A DNA stretch of 60,431 bases from Psilocybe azurescens. Its lineage: Eukaryota; Basidiomycota; Agaricomycetes; Agaricales; Agrocybaceae. Positions 22,287 through 32,999 of this stretch are shown here, piece by piece. The translations under genes were made by a program, and so were the position numbers. The stretch spans positions 1 to 60,431 of the forward strand of contig JAJIRX010000146.1 of NCBI GenBank assembly GCA_023853785.1, in the 5' to 3' direction. The number at the start of each line of letters is the position of its first letter. The first letter of the stretch is position 1. The notes beneath the pieces are model-generated. The model was given only the letters and a program-made list of their open reading frames with translations. It had not been told where the DNA came from and made no database searches.

Positions 22287-23657
22287 CTATGAATTGTAAG
22301 CCCAGAATGGTTTACACCCTTTCAACGGATTCAAGTAAAACGAGCTTGTCTCTTGTATAACTTTTGCGGGTGTCCATCTGAGGTCATTCGCTGATTGATG
22401 TCCGTACATCGGGATTAGATGACAAGTCTGCAGTATGTCAACAAGAGGGATCACTGACCATCGAAGCCTATGATTTTGAGATGAAAATGAGACTTTGAAC
22501 AAGTTCACTTTATCTTCCGGTTCTTGTAAAGGCTTGAACCAATTCACATATACCAGGGGCGCATGAAGTTCACCAATTTCAGGAGGAAGCTGGAATATCA
22601 GGTGGATTTGTCCTAATGATATTCCATGCAAAGGTCCTTGGGAAGCGTCCACTGGTGCTGTTTGAATCAGGGCCATACTGAAACATGCAGGCACTGGTTT
22701 GACAATACCCTTCTTAGTGACTTGTCCAGGGACCGCCTTTGTTGCATACACATTGTTCTTGACAGGCTCAGATGAAACCTCACAGATTTGGGGCAGTAGG
22801 AGGCCTACACACTTGTACAACGCAAATGTGGTCAATTCAGTTGCCCTCTTGTTGAACTATTTGGCTTCTGCCAAAAATTCATTGAGATTGTTGATAACAT
22901 CCACCGCACTGAAGTCTTCATTCAATGATTTGACAGTGACCCTGGTCAATGCTGGTTTCTTGGCCACAGTGTGCACCACCACGACAGGCTCCTCCGCCTC
23001 CTGCTCATTGTCTTCTTCACACCCTTCATCATCATCTTGTGGAGAACTGGATATCTCTGCCTCATATCCAGGGATTGCCCATTGCAGATATGAACAAAGT
23101 GTTGCACAGCCTCTTGACGATTCAGCCAAGTCACAATCTGTTTGATATAATTCCTTCTTATTTCCCTGCAAGATATCCCATCTTAGCAAAATCAATGTGC
23201 AATCACTGTCAACTCTGTGTTGAATCCATCAGCAGTTCCATGAGAGCATATGGAGTCGAGATAGTGCATGATATTATGTATCTTGCTAATGTTGAAATGT
23301 TCCCGAATGTTGAGTTTGATAAACACGTCCTTGTTCTCATGGAACATCAACCATGCTGCATCTAGCTCTGCGAAGCGACTCTTCACAGTGGGTTTCAAAA
23401 TGTGCATAGTATATGAAATTGAGCACCCCACATACAGTGAGTATAACCTGAGGACTGGTGGCCCCCGCAATCACGCCCTAGAAACACCTTTTCCATGTTC
23501 TTATGTTCCCTTCCGGTCCACTGATTTGTCAACAATATCCCTTTCTTGGAAATGGCGAAGGTCTGGGTGCAATGACATGAACATGAATCACGTGTCGACT
23601 TCTTTCATCTGTCCTTCAGTGGCCAGTGTTGCCCATTTGACGATATGGTCCTTGAAG
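22287..23657 (-). pseudogene. Plavaka-type transposase, C-terminal part
   Basis: Fungal cut-and-paste transposase of the Plavaka group. After the interrupting element F, the minus strand resumes with VFKDHIVKWATLATE and continues to DAAWLMFHENKDVFIKLNIR, FNISKIHNIMHYLDSICSHG and TADGFNTE, a segment typical of the C-terminal region (DUF6830-like) of Plavaka proteins. An acidic EISSSPQDDDEGCEEDNEQE segment and the tail to 22287 follow, in which frames change at least twice. It is the downstream half of the gene whose upstream half lies at 26439-27894. Confidence 0.82.
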
Positions 23658-24589
23658 ACAGCTTTGAGGGCTTTTGTGTCCCCCACATATTCTGGCCGGA
23701 GTCCGCTGGAGTCCACCACGGAATCCGCTATTCCACTGGGAATGAGGGCAGAATATAGCACAAGGCCCTGCTATATTATTTATTATCAATTCCGGCGGAA
23801 TGGCAGATTCCGCAGCAGAATTAAACAGAATCTGTTTACAAAACAGATTACCCTGGAACCGAACCGAAAACAGACTGGCGTACGCATGGTGCTCATTTTA
23901 CAATCATTATGATGTAGATTAGAATCAATTAATTAATTTACATATGATTTTGATTGATCGGTAACCGTTTGATGGGATACTGATCAGCCAGACATATTTT
24001 TGGACCCTTAAACGGTCTGAATATCCGTCCATCAAACATGCGTGATTTTGGCATCTTGGCAACAGCCGGTGTCACAGTTTCCATGCCACATTACCCCTTT
24101 GTCGGTTTGGTTCTTGCTTCTGTTTCCCCCATCCACTCTCCCCTCCCCTCCTTCCCCACCACCCAAATGTCCATCCCTCCCTCTCCCCTCCCTCCTCCCC
24201 CCACCACCACCCAGCAAGCAGGAATTGCGCCTCAAATTCGCGCACTGCCGCCACTGCTGCTCCCCTCTTTCCCCTCTCAAGCCAGCGTGTTTCCTGTTAG
24301 CGGAACCAGGCAAACATCAACGAGTCAGCCACCCAACAGACAAAAACCACAGCTGGGGAAGAAGGAGCAGAGGCTGATGAGGGTGAGGGGAAGGGTGCCA
24401 GAGGCAAGGCACCCTCAAAAACATGTGTGCGCTCGCTTTTTGCGAGCATTTCCGTGCTAACCAACCCATACCACCCTCACAGTCATAAAACTTTGACACA
24501 GTGACATCAGGAGGACGCTGCAGAGGCCGCAAAGGGCCCCCACCCACCTCAAACCGTACACATACCCCCTCCCCTTTTTTATTCAAAAA

Positions 24590-24890
24590 ATATAGATATA
24601 TTAATTTTATGTTCGCTTTTTTAGTGTTGTGCAGAAGCTCAATGGGGCTGCCACCTCGGTAGCCCCTCCTGAGTGCCTTCCCTTAGCCCTACCTGTGAGC
24701 TTTCGAACGAGTCTAAAAACATATTTTCGGACCAAAACTGAGGAAGATATGACTGATTTCGCAAAATTCTTCAAATTATTCATATCTCCTTCAATTATGG
24801 GCCGATTTGGACGTTTTTAGGCTCTTTTTGACGGGTAAACCCATAGGGTTACGGGTATAGTTTTCCCACGGGTAGGATACGGGCTGCTGG
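24590..24890. other. interior of element F without recognised gene
   Basis: Non-coding sequence between the left subterminal part (including a CCCTCC-rich stretch at 24120-24200) and the captured gene remnant. I see no promoter or RNA motif. Confidence 0.4.
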
Positions 24891-25947
24891 CGTGATACCC
24901 GCGGGTTCACCTGTGCCATTGCCTACCTATCACCACATCAGCCCAGTGCACCTTCCACCACTGTGGCTGATGTTGATTATTCTATGGGAATCTCCAACCA
25001 GAGCAGTGGCCCTCTCACTGCTGCTGATGGTTTGGTTGTGTCCACCACCATTGCTGCAGGCCATGTACATCCGGACAATGGCTCTTCCACCATAGGTCCT
25101 GATCATGGTATTTATTATTATTATTGCTATTATTATCATGCATTTAGTTTCTTAAATAATATAGATGCTGTAAGCCTGGTGCCCCAGCCTTACCACAGCC
25201 CCTTTCTATATTATCTTATCTTGTATATTTATGTACATGTAACTATGATCCCCAAACCCCATTGCTTTGACATAGACTTACCTTAGACCTTATGCACTGT
25301 ACACACCTGTAGCCAGTCAGTCATTCTATCAATATATTGTGGTCCTGTTATTCTCTGTGCCACTCTCAGTGAACCTGGTGATTCCAGGCTTTCAGATGCA
25401 TGGACAAAATTTGATAGGTCTGAATACACAACTAATATATTAAAGTTTTTGCAGTCTGTTTATAAGACAAAAGAATCTTGTCCTGATTACATATGTATTG
25501 ACAAGAATGCCAAGTGTTGCAAACAGCTGTTACCAATAGAAGTTGGGATGCTATGTAGAAAAAACATTAAAATTTATTGTGGACACTTACCATTATATTA
25601 ATCACCAAGTCAATGATTATCTTTGTTGAAAGTACTGCAATCCTTCTCTGGGTGATGGTTCAGCTCTAAATCTTGTAATTATTGCATATAATGATAATGG
25701 CAATGCATATTCCCAGAAAGCCTTTAATACACAAGTGTGTGAACAATTAAATGCATGGCTGGGTGGTTTTGAATCTATACTTATATATATGACATCTGGC
25801 AATTTTAACTGGTTTCTACACACAATGCTATTTTACCACACAAAATATGTCATTGCAAAGCAGAAAAAAAGGCAGAGTCTTCAGATAGTGATAATGAAAA
25901 TGAAGAATTAGGATTGGATGAAGAGACTAGTGATTCTGACTCAGACT
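24890..25947 (+). pseudogene. KDZ-associated cysteine-cluster-type protein, C-terminal remnant
   Basis: The + strand exons read TTVADVDYSMGISNQSSGP ending near a GTATTTATT donor (about 25107), then SEPGDSRLSDAWTKFDRSEY and CPDYICIDKNAKCCKQLLP. Degenerate continuations correspond to YHY-NHQ, CNPAP, N-VCEQLNAWLGGFESIL and GNFNWFLHTMLFYH, followed by an acidic tail (SDSDNENEELGLDEETSDSD). I recall the CPDYICIDK, EQLNAWLGGFE order from the cysteine-cluster proteins that accompany KDZ transposases in basidiomycetes (CxC5/CxC6-like). Several frameshifts and stops are present. Element D carries the same terminal exon in better shape. Confidence 0.65.
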
Positions 25948-26438
25948 AAATTGAATACAAGTGTGTAAAAAACAAGTTAATTCACATAGTAGATTATATA
26001 AGCAATGTACAGTAGGTGTATGATACAAGGTAGATTACATAAGCAGTATATAGTAGATGTATGATACAGGGTAGATTACATAAGCAGTGTACAGTAGGTG
26101 TATGATATAAGATAGATCATATAAGCAGTGTATAGTAGGTGTATGATAGTAGTGATAACTGTGTAAATCTATTTTTATTCAGCCCAAAGGTGTGGGAAAT
26201 TGTTTTTACTCAGCTTCAAGCTGTGGGAATTCCACTTTACTACTGTATTGGCTATAAATAACTCTATTCCCCTTCATTCCCCTCTATTCCCATCCATTCC
26301 CTCTCCAATTCCTTCATTCCCTCTTCAATCCCCTCTATTCCCTCTCTATTCCATCTATTCCTCTATTCCCTTCACTCCCTTTCTCAATCCCTCCAGTCCT
26401 AGGGAATATGTGGGGGAGTGAAAAGTACTGATGCCTTT

Positions 26439-27894
26439 GTGCAATTGATGGAGTAGATCCGGAGTCATGGCATCAAATATGTCGCAATGAGGAGGTCCTT
26501 CCAAAACAGATTTATCAAGTGAAGTTGTTTCTCCTTGAACTTGTCAGGCTTGAGCCCCTCTGCCTGTTGTTCCAACACCTCCATGGTTTTATCTGGATCC
26601 CTGAGCACACTTTTTAGATGATAATCTCTCGATCTTGTGGGAAGACTTGACATTTGGGACATGAATTCTCCTTGCCACATGTCACTAGACATTGCTCAGG
26701 ATAGTCAGCAATGTAGGCGGCCAACAATGGATACACTTTGCGGATGAACCTATCAGCACAAGTCATGTCGATCCCTGAAGTTCCAGCTTCAATGAGAGGT
26801 GCTAGCAATGTTTGCATGCAGTCGTGGAACAGTTGATATCCTTGGAGGAAACAATACTTCTTTGAGAAGCACTCTAATTTGCACACAGGTATGTAACCTA
26901 TCAGCACCATAGCCCTGGCTGACAGTTTCTTGCGGATGTCTTTAGAGATGTTCCCTATTGTCAGATAAACAGGCCATGCTTGCTTATCGCCACTGAACTT
27001 TGTGAGACTTGTCTTATCTGTTGAAATGCATACAGGCGTGACTGTAGACCCTGCTGGAAGTTGGTTCTGCTTGTCCCACCACCAATCAGCGGTCCACATT
27101 TCATTGTACTTGTGATTCGTATAGTTGCTTTTCCTGTACACTCATAGTGGTTTGTAGCATTGATTCTGTTCAAAAGCAGGGTTCTGAAATAACTCTTTGA
27201 TACAGTCAACTGGATTGCAATGCCATAACTCCACATCTTCAAAGAGATTTTTACCCAATTTATCAACACGGTCTCTGGTGATACAAAACGGGGAACAAGT
27301 CCACTCTGGCCCTGCAGGCAGGCGATCAATCCTCTTAAATAAAGACCAGGAGTTGTGGAAAGCAGAATTAGCTTTTTGTCGGATCTATCCACTGCTTGGT
27401 AAGTCTTTTCCAAGGCATAACTGGAACTGTTTGACAAGACTGACCATGTTTAATTTCAGAAATGTCTCCATTTTACCCTTACTGATGCCTGAAGTCATCA
27501 TCTATTGGGCTAACTCCCATTTATCCTGACTCTCGAAGGGATCCCATGGTGTACGACCATCTTGCCTGAGTTGCTCCTGATGTATGTAGCTCAAAGGCAC
27601 TCTTAACTCCGTGGCCTTTGTGGCACCCGCCCTTTGTTCTTCCAGGTAACATTCCATGTATCAGATGTTATCTTCATCTGCAACTTCTTCAACTCTCGCT
27701 CTGTGGTTGACTGGAGGTGTTGATGATTGTTCGGATTTGGACCCACCATCCCTTGTGGGATCAGCAAGTCCCTCAACAATACTGTCCATCACATCATCAT
27801 CAGATTCTTGCTGATTAGGCAAGTCCTGAGACATCACTGTGTTATTGGATGGAACTTGTTGTCGTTCGAGTTCATTTGCTTGAAATCTGGCCAA
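26439..27894 (-). pseudogene. Plavaka-type transposase, N-terminal and catalytic part
   Basis: The minus-strand order is an acidic N-terminus (QESDDDVMDSIVEGLADP), then PWDPFESQDKWELA, RLPAGPEWTCSPF and VELWHCNPVDCIKELFQNPA. The catalytic region has MWTADWWWDKQNQLPAGSTV, VCISTDKTSLTKFSGDKQAW, VYLTIGNISKDIRKKLSARA and LFHDCMQTLLAPLIEAG. CADRFIRKVYPLLAAYIADY, CGKENSCPKC and MTPDLLHQLHKG follow, just before element F. This is the standard Plavaka layout. Stops occur (for instance before MMTSGISK and before VYRKSN) and frames shift at about 26560, so the copy is dead even without the insertion. Confidence 0.9.
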
Positions 27895-27934
27895 CTCAAT
27901 TGTCTTTTCTTTGCAGCATGAATTTTGACATTCT

Positions 27935-29714
27935 ATGGAGGAGATGGATGAAAATGAAGAAGAAGATGATGATGAAAATGTGCAGGCTCAGTCCCTGAGT
28001 CCATCACCACCTCCGCACCCATTGAAGAGATTGAAAAGAGGGGTGAACAAAGGTATGGCATTTGCGTAACACCACAGTCAGTTGCTGATGCACATTCTGT
28101 TAGCACCCATACCTCCTAGAGATGCCCCAAAGCGCAAATTGACTGCGACCGAGAAAATAAAGGCTGGTAGTATTTCCCTCATCACAAGATCTTTCTTCAA
28201 AACTCACAGATCCCATGTATTTAGAAGAGGCAAAGGAATTGCAAGATGCATGAAGAATTAAGGCCATGGAAGGTGATCTTCTGAAGCTCAAGCATGAACA
28301 AATGGCCAGGCAAAAAGCAGAGAAGACATCCGGCTAAGCGTAAACAATGTAAGCAACTGTTTTGTGATTGAATTGTTTTTCTAATGTGTGTCACTACAGT
28401 ATCTGATGAGGAGAGAGATGAAGACGTTGAGAGCAAGGAAGAGATGTATGTGGCTGCCACTGGCCAAGGCTTTTGAGTTTGGTATGTTGTATTGTTTTTA
28501 TTTACATTTCACTCACAGATAAGAATTAGATCAAGGCCTTGACCACACTTAATCCTACAGGCCAGCAAAAGGGCAAAGAGAATCTCAAGCCTCTCAAAAG
28601 GACTGGTGCCACCGTTGCTCATTCAGCAAAGCCCCATGTGTTTCTCCAAATGCTTTTAAGTCTACACCAATGCCCCCTCCTGCAACAGGTGAACGTCCAT
28701 CGGATCACATTGGTTCAAGCTTGCCACCCTTGTCGGAGCCACCAGAACTACCTGTAACATCTCCAAGTTATGTGGATGCTTTGTCTGATTATGATGCCCT
28801 GCACTCCGATGCAGTGTCTACCTATGTCCCAGGATCAGCAAAAATACCTTGCCTATGCCATGGTGTTGAGCTGGGTAAGAAGCCAAAGGCTGGTGATTAT
28901 GAGGCAGTTGCTCGTGCTATTATCATATGAGCTTGTGGTGAGTTTGAAGCTCTAGTTTCAACAGCAGACTTTTTGCCTGGTGTCAGGAATTTGAGTGGGC
29001 TATAACATGCTGGAAGAATGCCTGCTTGGTGGTGCAAGAGAACTATGCCTTGATTGACATGGTCTCCCATGTGGTAAGCACTTTACTCATCTTATAAATC
29101 ATTTGTTAATGGTATTAGATACACTCACAGGACTTGCACATTTGTAGTCGGCTTTTATCTGTTACGTGTGGTCTTGTTGCTAACACTTTTGGTTTCATAA
29201 GAGAGACAAAGGTTCATGTCATATCTCACAATCACCCTTTGTTCACAAAGCTGAAGACAGAGAAGTCATTCCATTATAAGGTGGGTGTTCTTTTTGACAT
29301 ACACCATTATAATTTGTCTGATCATCATTGTAGGATGCTGACAATAAACTGGGCATTTGTGAAGCCCAGATTATTACTGATGTTATCAAAGCTTGTTGGT
29401 TTGATTCCAAAATCTCACCTGGCATTATTTATGAGTGCTACTTTAACCCTCTTCCACTGGAGACTGTTGCTGCTGTGTTAACCATTGTGAGGCCTTTTCA
29501 TTTTTATCTGAGACTCGGATAGCTGTGTACTTAATGACTTTTAGGTTGACTTCTGTCTTGAAGAATGGTCCACTGGTGAATATCGTAAGGTCGTGATGGC
29601 ATCAAAACTTATAGAGGACAGGCATTTTCAATACTGCCAAGTTGTGAAGAACTGGAGGGCTATGAAAGCAGACTATGTTGATGGAGTATGCCATAAATTC
29701 TGGAAAAATGATTG
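27935..29714 (+). pseudogene. DUF6532-type gene, main part
   Basis: An acidic start (MEEMDENEEEDDDENVQAQS) precedes a 51-bp intron at 28053-28103 (GTATGGC...CTGTTAG). Exons then carry APIPPRDAPKRKLTATEKIK, an acidic SDEERDEDVESKEEM segment and PSYVDALSDYDALHSDAVS. The C-terminal domain follows: AQIITDVIKACWFDSKIS, GIIYECYFNPLPLETVAAV, VDFCLEEWSTGEYRKVVMAS and YVDGVCHKFWKND. The EEW-TG segment preceded by a PLP-LET stretch is what I associate with DUF6532, a domain of unknown function common in basidiomycetes. Several stops interrupt it. The next intron, opening with GTAAGTAATATT at 29713, contains repeat X1. Confidence 0.65.
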
Positions 29715-29748
29715 TAAGTAATATTAACTGTATGCATTTGTATTAATA

Positions 29749-32166
29749 CGAGCTTTATGACCCGCCGCTCGCATCGGGGGGATTCGCCGCTCACCCCCTG
29801 TGCTTCACCGCAGGGTCAACAGCTCGCTGGGGCTGCGCCCCCAGACCCCCAGCTGTCGGTGCCCTGCGCCTCCTCATTGAAAAATAAATAGCAATTACAA
29901 TTATTATATCTTGGGGGAATGAGCTTCGCTCATCCCCCTTTTATTGACACTCCATGTCTCATGAAAATAATAATAATAGCAGTCACTCTTGGGGATGAGC
30001 TGCGCTCATCCCCTGCTTCCACACCCCCTAATATAATGTGTGGGAGGGGATGAGCACAGCTCACCCTCCCCTACTTCACAGCCTGCCCTACAGCTTGTTG
30101 GGGTCGCACTCTTCCATCCCACTATGGAGGCACATAGCATCTTCATAGTCAGATTATATACACTCAGTCAATAACAGTGAACAAATACACAAATATTTAT
30201 ACACAGCACTCTATATTCTGTGTCCATTAAATTTCTTTTGCTTCAACAATCTCAAACTAAAATTTTAAACCATATTAAACCCATTCCAACTAATCCACAG
30301 TACCTTTGCCACCATGTCTGTTTTAATATTCACACCCATATCCACTCCCAATCAATCATTATTCTACTTTATATTTTATACAATACTGCACTACTCATTT
30401 ACTATCACTCACCTCATAGGCACAGCACTATAGATGCCATGCTATTTTAAATTTCATAGCTTACACTCTTTCTCTTCACAACCAAAATATCTGTCTCTAC
30501 ACCCCACTACTTAAATTCTACAAAATTTAATCACATCAATCTACACCCTATAGTACATTACAATCTAAAATCAATTTTCATGACATATCACAGAGCATTC
30601 ACCCCACTCACCACTTCTGCTTCATCCTCAGGCCTACATCTTATCACTGCTCCATCTCTCTATCTCACTATAGACATTTGTAGCACCTCCATACTCACAT
30701 TTTTTTTACTGACTGTCAATAACAGTGAACATTTCTGTCTTTATCTAACAATCTCACAAATCTCCAACCAAAATTTAAAACCACATTACACCCACTCCAA
30801 ATAATCCACCACAACTTCACCCCTGTACTCAGTCAATCTACATCCCTGCCTATCACCACTACCAATTATTTGCCAATTATTGCCTCTATTACTTATAATA
30901 CTTGACTGCCCTTTCATTACCCACCAATATCTTGATATGCACAGCACCTGCGGCGCTGTGCCATTTTAAATTTTATAACTTACACTTTTTCTTCAAAATC
31001 CAAATAGCTGTTCTCAGCCCCACCACTTTGGTCCTGTAAATGAATTAATCACATCAATCTATATCCTATAGTACATTACAATTCAAATATCAATTCCCAC
31101 TCCTAATAGTTAACACTCTCTTTAATTATACCCACTACATGGGCAAAGCATACTCCAGCTTTATTCTCAAACATTAAATTTACTACCTATACAGCACTGT
31201 ATATCAAATCCCCCTGCTGCTATGTGTCAGTCATGAAGCTAAACGGCACAGTGCATCTGGGATTTGCTAAGGGTGCTCTACACCTCCATACCAAAATAAT
31301 ATCAATATTCCATCACTTCACCCTTTCTATGTCTAATGAAAGCATTTGGGCATGTCTCTACAAAAGCATGCCACCTTTAGCACTATGTCCATGCTACTAT
31401 ACATTTCCACAATATATCCCCAGCCCGCTCTTGAACAATTATTGTGTAGATTACTTGTAATAACATTCTTTTTGCATAGAGAACTGGAATATTCTACTAT
31501 GCACAGCACCTGCAGCACTGTATCATTTTAAAATTTACAGATTACACTCCTCACAATTAAAATTTAAAATAGCTGTCCCCTGACCTTTCCCATTGTAAAA
31601 TTGTGTCCCAGTGCTATCTTTCTGTCTACACCTTTATGTAAACAGTTCCAACTATAATTCATTTCATACTAACTTTTCCACTGTCCACAATGCCCCCTGT
31701 TTTGATATTTATTTAGTTGTATTTATTTCAGCCTTTAACTCTTTTATCCAATACATAGTCTCCATTACAAAGGTGTCAACCAACCACAATATCTGCAGAC
31801 AGAAATGTCCCATTCAAATAGTCTTTGACACAGATTTATTGATCCACTTGCTCATAGTGCACTGTGCACTGTGCATGCAAGAGTGTGCATATTTTTTGTT
31901 TTCAGAGCCACCCAAAGCAGCTTCAATACAGCTGGGTATGGCTAATAGACACATTGAGGGTTCATTATTTAAGCACAGAATGTTTTCCAGGCTTTGTGGC
32001 ACTTATTTTGTTGTTTGCCATCAGCCACTGGTTGTTTATTTCAAAAGGCATGTAGCGCTGGCCTCAAAACACAATGGCGTGCTTAATAATGCTTGGTCAT
32101 GCTTAAGTAACTTGCTCCTTCCTTTTTGAAAATTCTTAGTCATCGAGCTCTCTTATATTATAGATT
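29749..32166. mobile_element. repeat X copy 1, inserted in a DUF6532-gene intron
   Basis: About 2.4 kb bounded by GAGCTTTATGACC and TCTCTTATATTATAGATT, present in inverse as X2 (56763-58612) and X3 (58668 to the window end). It lacks a conserved ORF: the frames at 31224 and 31611 are shared with other copies but are disrupted differently. Its left end holds a GC-rich segment with hairpins (29763-30110); the rest is AT-rich with recurring CATTTTAAATT and TACAGCACTGTA words. The class is unknown; no TIR, LTR or poly(A) tail is obvious. Confidence 0.75.
29763..30110. repeat. hairpin cluster at the X1 left end
   Basis: Near-palindromes include GGGGGAATGAGCTTCGCTCA with CCCCC after it (29913-29938), GGGGATGAGCTGCGCTCATC (29993-30015) and GATGAGCACAGCTCACC (30059-30080). 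They share GATGAGC/GCTCATC arms with different loops. A GGGGCTGCGCCCC palindrome lies at 29839-29851. Confidence 0.85.
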
Positions 32167-32338
32167 AACTGAGTTACAGCTGTCATTCTGGGGTTGTTAA
32201 CACTGTTACTCCAACAGTTGAATTTTCTCAACAAGACAGAAAAAGATGCAAGATGAGTACAAGGGTAGAACTGGTGAAACTGATAGTGAAGAAGAGCAAA
32301 TAGGAAGTGAAGAAGAGACTGAAGAGCTGAATGCATAG
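32167..32338 (+). pseudogene. DUF6532-type gene, acidic C-terminal exon
   Basis: After X1 a splice acceptor (TTACTCCAACAG, ending at about 32219) leads into a short exon with DEYKGRTGETDSEEEQIGSE and EEETEELNA then stop at 32338. The acidic tail fits the end of the gene before X1. The phase of the junction could not be settled by eye. Confidence 0.45.
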
Positions 32339-32999
32339 GAGTAGTCTATATTATATTCTGTGAAATTTTATGTTTTTATGGTTGACATCCTGTCTAATTG
32401 CTACTGAAAATGAATTGAAATAATCACAAAATAATGAGGCTGTGGTAGTGCTACAGTAGCTGAGTAGCCAACTCTGTGTTTACTAAGTGATACATAGCTA
32501 TGTGCCACAGATATGTAACCTCTGGTGACAGCTAGGTAGCCACCTGTAGCATATATGTAATTACTAGTGGCTGCTACAGCAGCTCTATAGTCATGTGTGA
32601 CAGCTACTGGAGCTACTGTACATGCAGTAGTCACATGTTGCTGCTACTGGAGCTAGTGCACTGCCACATGTGGCTACCAGTGCTACTGCAGGGGTACCTT
32701 CCATTTTTCTACCAGAGCTACTGCAACAATTTATTTTTTGCTGATGTGTATTTTGTCTTCAGGCAGGTGTGGAAGTGCCAAATTGAGGTTGAATTTATCA
32801 TAGACAGGTTCGGCAGTTGTATTTTGCTGTCTTGGCAGGTCCGGTTCATCGCCTAGTAGTCTTCTACATCATCGCTGTTTGTTTGTCATGTTCCGTGCTG
32901 AGATGGAAGAGGAGTTGCACAGCACCGTGTCCATTGTTATAAGTGATCTCTTCATAAGTCTGTCCTGTTTTTAATACTTCCATGGCATGTGTTCAATCT
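32339..32999. repeat. GTAGC/GCTAC word cluster, no gene
   Basis: Between about 32430 and 32720 the sequence is dense in GTAGC, GCTACTGG and AGCTACTG words in both orientations. From 32880 to 33000, decayed sequence on the minus strand continues the Gypsy polyprotein (AMEVLKTGQ-like). It may be the subterminal part of another element. Confidence 0.45.

Larger units (their letters stand above)
23666..26430. mobile_element. element F (GTACTTTAC superfamily, ATTCC type) inside Plavaka
   Basis: Ends on the + strand are GAGGGCTTTTGTGTCCCCC and GTGGGGGAGTGAAAAGTACTG, with ACATATTC inside both. It splits the Plavaka gene exactly between the HQLHKG and VFKDHIVKW motifs. Flanking bases ACAGCTTT and ATGCCTTT match at only five of eight positions, so the duplication is decayed or the insertion is old. 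Subterminal repeats are ATTCC/GGAAT words (23740-23830 and 26265-26400) plus TCCGCTGGAGTCC. Inside lies a + strand remnant of a cysteine-cluster gene. Confidence 0.82.

Noticed and set aside
26265..26400. ATTCCC-rich tract as telomere-like repeat
   Set aside because: Words vary (ATTCCCTC, ATTCCCAT) and do not match a fungal TTAGGG-type telomere; the tract is the subterminal array of element F.
31611..32129. 172-codon plus frame in X1
   Set aside because: X2 and X3 carry frameshifts and different stops across the same stretch, so there is no sign of selection for protein.
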